A stretch of DNA of 64,000 nucleotides from Clostridiales bacterium (lineage in GTDB: Bacteria > Bacillota > Clostridia > Saccharofermentanales > Saccharofermentanaceae), in NCBI GenBank assembly GCA_017510605.1, contig JAFWMQ010000017.1, positions 124,001 to 188,000 on the forward strand. Reading direction: 5' to 3'. Of this stretch, positions 61,699 through 64,000 are shown one piece after another. Every line of letters begins with the position of its first letter. The first letter of the stretch is position 1. Both the position numbers and the translations under genes were made by a program. The notes beneath the pieces are model-generated. The model saw only the letters and a program-made list of their open reading frames with translations. It made no database searches and was not told where the DNA came from.

Positions 61699-62967
61699 TC
61701 ATACTGCAAGATTTTTACCACTGGATTCTAGCAGTGAGATCTCTTTCATCTTGAATTTTTCCGAAGCGTCCGTATAGGTGTTAAGAGTGATTCCTACTTC
61801 GTGGTGTCCCATGATGTCGGCTGTGGCCTTGATGTCGGCTCCAGCTTCTCTCATCCTCGTCGCGAACGTATGCCTTAACATGTGGTTGTGGACATGAGGA
61901 AAGCCTGTGAGACCGTTTACAGAGCCTTTGCTCTTGATTTCCTTGTCGATCGCTATCGAAATCCTGTCAAGCTTGTGATTGAGCTTCTTAAGGTGATACA
62001 AATCGCCATTGCTGTCAAGAAATACGAAGTCCTTGTAACCGCCGACACTGTCTTTACAGTGTATGCCGCATGAATTCTGGTGCTTTTTCTCCTCTAGGAG
62101 CGCTTCTCTAACCTTGGAACTCATGGGGATACATCTTTCACTAGTCTTGGTCTTCGGCGGATTCAGAGCCATTTCTGAGCCTTTCCTGCCATCGTATACC
62201 AGCGTGTGGTTGATATAGATCACATTGTTCTCAAAACTGACGTCTTTCCATCTTAGGGCGCATAGCTCTCCGACTCTGATTCCTGTGTATAGCATTACGG
62301 TAAAAAGAGGGAAGAGGTAGTGGTAAGTGCCGGGCCTGCTTAAGTATTCTTCAAAAGCAGCCTGCTCTGTGCCTGTAAGTGCCCTGACTTCCTTTACGGT
62401 ACCGGAATATTTGCGGTTAAGCTCTTTAATTGCTCCGGTACAAGGATTGGTCTTTAACACTCCGTCCTTCACAGCTACATTGAGGATCATGGTAAGGACT
62501 ACATTTATACTGCTTACTATCGATATTCCCAGTCCTCGATTCTCAATGAGGTCTTTGTAAAACATTACGACCTTACTGTAACTTAGATCCTCGAGTGAAA
62601 TGGAGCCGATGTTGGGTTCGATATATCGGCTATAGAGTCTCAGGTAGGTATCTAATGATGATTGTCTGATACCGCTTTTAACTTTTTTCCAGATCTCGAA
62701 ATATGTGCTGACGGTGGCATTGGCGCCTGTCTTCGCATTTTCGCACAACTGTTCAATAGGGGTTGTGCTTGTTTTGAAGTTGCCTGAAACAATAGCAGTG
62801 CCGTTTAAAACAGCTTCTTCTTTGTCCCTTAACTCTTCAAGTGATCTGGCATAGACCGATTTTCTGACTCGCTTTTCAGTCCATCTGTACTCAAAGGTTC
62901 CGTTTTTTCTTAAGTATTCTCCTTCCTTTAATCTTATTCGCCCTTTTGTATATCTTGTTTTAATCAT
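61699..62967 (-). CDS. int: Tn916-type tyrosine integrase
   Basis: The 422-residue enzyme has an arm-binding N-terminal domain (KGRIRLKEGEYLRKNGTFEYRWTEKRVRKSVYARSL), a core-binding domain and a catalytic domain with YTGIRVGELCALRW (Arg), a Lys in the beta-hairpin region, HNHMLRHTFATRM (His-x-x-Arg) and MGHHEVGITLNTYTDA (His and Tyr). It excises and inserts the element. I chose ATG at 62967, with GGAGG 8 bases upstream; the earlier ATG at 62982 overlaps that site. It lies at the end of the element, next to the arm-site repeats. Confidence 0.92.
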   Translation of the reverse strand: MIKTRYTKGRIRLKEGEYLRKNGTFEYRWTEKRVRKSVYARSLEELRDKEEAVLNGTAIVSGNFKTSTTPIEQLCENAKTGANATVSTYFEIWKKVKSGIRQSSLDTYLRLYSRYIEPNIGSISLEDLSYSKVVMFYKDLIENRGLGISIVSSINVVLTMILNVAVKDGVLKTNPCTGAIKELNRKYSGTVKEVRALTGTEQAAFEEYLSRPGTYHYLFPLFTVMLYTGIRVGELCALRWKDVSFENNVIYINHTLVYDGRKGSEMALNPPKTKTSERCIPMSSKVREALLEEKKHQNSCGIHCKDSVGGYKDFVFLDSNGDLYHLKKLNHKLDRISIAIDKEIKSKGSVNGLTGFPHVHNHMLRHTFATRMREAGADIKATADIMGHHEVGITLNTYTDASEKFKMKEISLLESSGKNLAV

Positions 62968-63062
62968 TGAATTAGCCTCCATGAAAAAAGAGAATGAGGG
63001 CTTAAGTTGATTATAGCTTCCGACCTCATTCCGAACAATATGCGTGCAGTACGATTAAAGGG

Positions 63063-63260
63063 TCAGATTGAATACGTCTTGTAAAGGTATTCCTCGAAAG
63101 GCTTCCGCTTAATAAGGCGTCTGCTGCCGCTCCATAAGACATATGGGCAGTTCGGATCGTTTGTCATGGATCTAATCTTGTTGACGCCAATATTGAAGTA
63201 CTCGGCAGCCTCTTCTGGTGTGAGCAGAGACTTCTCTGCGATTGATAACTGATTTTTCAT
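63063..63260 (-). CDS. xis: Excisionase (Xis-like, helix-turn-helix)
   Basis: The 65-residue protein has LTPEEAAEYFNIGVNKIRSMTNDPNCPYVLWSGSRRLIKRKPFEEYL, the winged-helix pattern of Tn916 Xis and the HTH_17 excisionases. Such proteins bend DNA at the element ends and steer Int toward excision. AAAGGA precedes ATG 63260. It is 95 bases upstream of int on the same strand. Confidence 0.9.
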   Translation of the reverse strand: MKNQLSIAEKSLLTPEEAAEYFNIGVNKIRSMTNDPNCPYVLWSGSRRLIKRKPFEEYLYKTYSI

Positions 63261-63802
63261 AGAAAGTCCTTTGCAATTCTTAAGAATAAACGGACATATT
63301 TTCAGCAGACATTGTGTCTGCTAGTATTTTTGATAAAGTATGCCCGTATTTACCGTCCACTCCCGGGCTTGAAGTCTGCCTCCCATATAAAGGTTTTTCT
63401 TCGGATTCTTTTCTCCGGAACCTTGCATCAGGTTCCTCATAGGACTTCTACATCTTATTTGAGAACTTAATTGTTCTTTATAAGATGTCCACCTCCGGTA
63501 GGATCTCTCCGGCTACATTCATTGGGTGCGACGGCTCACGGTATCTCACTCCGCTTCAACGCTCAGCCTGTGACTATGCAGAAGTATCATTATTGCTGCC
63601 GTATGTCCTGGCCTCACCGAATATGCCTTACGGTTTCCGTGACTGTGGCTGTTCCTAATTGGATCAGCAGTTTCACGTTTGGCTCTTTACGACAGGAATG
63701 TAAGAGAAAAGCTGCTATTCAGTTGTAAAGAAACGATTTGGGAGGACGAGATGAATTCCTCCTATATGTATAGGGAAGCAGAAGGGGGTGGTGTGACATT
63801 TT
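63261..63802. other. 542-base stretch between xis and the sigma-like gene
   Basis: It contains a hairpin AGCAGACA-TTG-TGTCTGCT (63304-63322) followed by AGTATTTTT, a second inverted repeat CATCTTAT...AGAAC/GTTCT...ATAAGATG (63451-63487), and several smaller GC-rich stems between 63490 and 63700. Base composition is more GC-rich here than in typical intergenic DNA of the window, which fits a structured RNA or a small conserved ORF. The plus strand carries a 57-codon frame at 63485-63658. No clear promoter can be chosen for either strand. Confidence 0.5.
63485..63658 (+). CDS. Possible small Cys-containing ORF (57 aa), uncertain
   Basis: ATG 63485 to TAA 63658 gives 57 residues, including GCDGSRYLTPLQRSACDYAE and a C-terminal NMPYGFRDCGCS. 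No ribosome binding site precedes it and its ATG lies inside an inverted repeat. It is antisense to the element genes. It may be a chance frame over a structured RNA encoded on either strand. I list it because this stretch is otherwise unexplained. Confidence 0.25.
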   Translation: MSTSGRISPATFIGCDGSRYLTPLQRSACDYAEVSLLLPYVLASPNMPYGFRDCGCS

Positions 63803-64000
63803 TTACTTCAAATTCTGTAAAATATTTTGTTTTAACTTACTGAGGATTCTTATTTTCTTTTTGTTTACGGCAGATCTTTCTTTTCCGATATGTTCGGCAT
63901 AAGCTTTTACGGTCATTCCGTTGAAGTAAATAGCCTCTATAAGTTCAAGTTCAGCAGCTTTGAGAGACTTCAAAGCAGAATAAAGAGCTTTGCGCTCCTG
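63803..64000 (-). CDS. Sigma-70 region-4-like regulator, 3' part (Tn916 orf7-like)
   Basis: The frame runs in from beyond the right edge of the window and ends at TAA 63805-63803, giving 65 residues: a helix ERKALYSALKSLKAAELEL, then IEAIYFNGMTVKAYAEHIGKERSAVNKKKIRIL, a helix-turn-helix like region 4 of sigma factors, and a short tail. In Tn916 a sigma-like regulator (orf7) lies beside xis and int and drives their expression; the position here is the same. The start and N-terminal part are not in view. Confidence 0.8.
   Translation of the reverse strand, partial: QERKALYSALKSLKAAELELIEAIYFNGMTVKAYAEHIGKERSAVNKKKIRILSKLKQNILQNLK

Larger units (their letters stand above)
61563..64000. mobile_element. 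End of a Tn916-like integrative element
   Basis: Downstream of the tRNA terminator lie, all on the minus strand, a Tn916-type integrase, a small Xis-like protein and a sigma-like regulator, the order seen near the int end of Tn916-family elements. Short tandem repeats typical of integrase arm sites lie between 61625 and 61693, just outside int. The exact junction is not visible because the other end is out of the window; it should lie between about 61563 and 61625. Conjugation genes, if present, would follow to the right. Confidence 0.8.

Noticed and set aside
62967..62982. Earlier ATG for the integrase at 62982
   Set aside because: It overlaps the GGAGG that is spaced correctly for the ATG at 62967.

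Overview
The window looks like a chromosomal segment of an anaerobic, low-to-mid GC Clostridia member (Bacillota). Evidence: strong AGGAGG ribosome binding sites, sigma-A type promoters (TTGACA-17-TATAAT), TTG and GTG starts, Bacillota-type gene order (ylxM-ffh-rpsP-khpA-rimM-trmD-rplS-rbgA-rnhB, infC-rpmI-rplT), an L20-type leader, a Tn916-type element end, and an F-type ATP synthase whose c subunit carries a sodium-type site. It reads as a gut or rumen fermenter, but the species cannot be named from sequence alone.

Layout. 1-530: tail of a GH13 amylase. 703-6542: a CapA-like lipoprotein, then purE, purF, purN, a PurO-type IMP cyclohydrolase and a stand-alone AICAR transformylase; PurF has lost its glutaminase active site. 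6619-12457: a small membrane protein, tRNA-Thr, an orphan solute-binding lipoprotein, a GNAT-Ogt fusion, flavin reductase, Nudix hydrolase, a lipoprotein and an acetyltransferase. 12483-21147: protein-export and translation genes, with a Ser/Gly-rich membrane protein inserted between rimM and trmD, and an infC operon that appears to start at AUC behind an attenuator. 21361-29377: TrmH-type methyltransferase, citrate synthase, tRNA-Glu, uvrA and an overlapping ClpE-like chaperone. 29423-39803: an accessory envelope region with a polymerase-like membrane protein overlapping a solute-binding lipoprotein, an 827-residue repeat-rich stalk protein, tRNA-Leu, tRNA-fMet, and a two-sensor/MFS fusion protein with a small membrane partner. 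39941-48335: a redox cluster (iron alcohol dehydrogenase, Gfo/Idh, nitroreductase, FMN reductase, flavin reductase), a XerC/D-type recombinase, a LUD protein and asd. 48449-54056: TetR, HdeD-like protein, MMPL transporter and a secreted heptad-repeat protein. 54412-61256: the complete atp operon. 61343-61525: tRNA-Met and tRNA-Tyr. About 61563-64000: one end of a Tn916-like integrative element (int, xis, a structured stretch, a sigma-like regulator) that runs out of the window.

Working together: the purine genes cover several steps from PRPP to IMP using a split PurH; the ribosome, SRP and IF3 genes form growth-rate operons; the atp operon probably couples to sodium. The best candidates for undescribed biology are the glutaminase-dead PurF, the sensor-MFS/partner pair, the polymerase-like/solute-binding pair, the TPM-type protein in the trmD operon, and the stretch between xis and the sigma-like gene. 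All functions come from reading motifs by eye; no database search was run.
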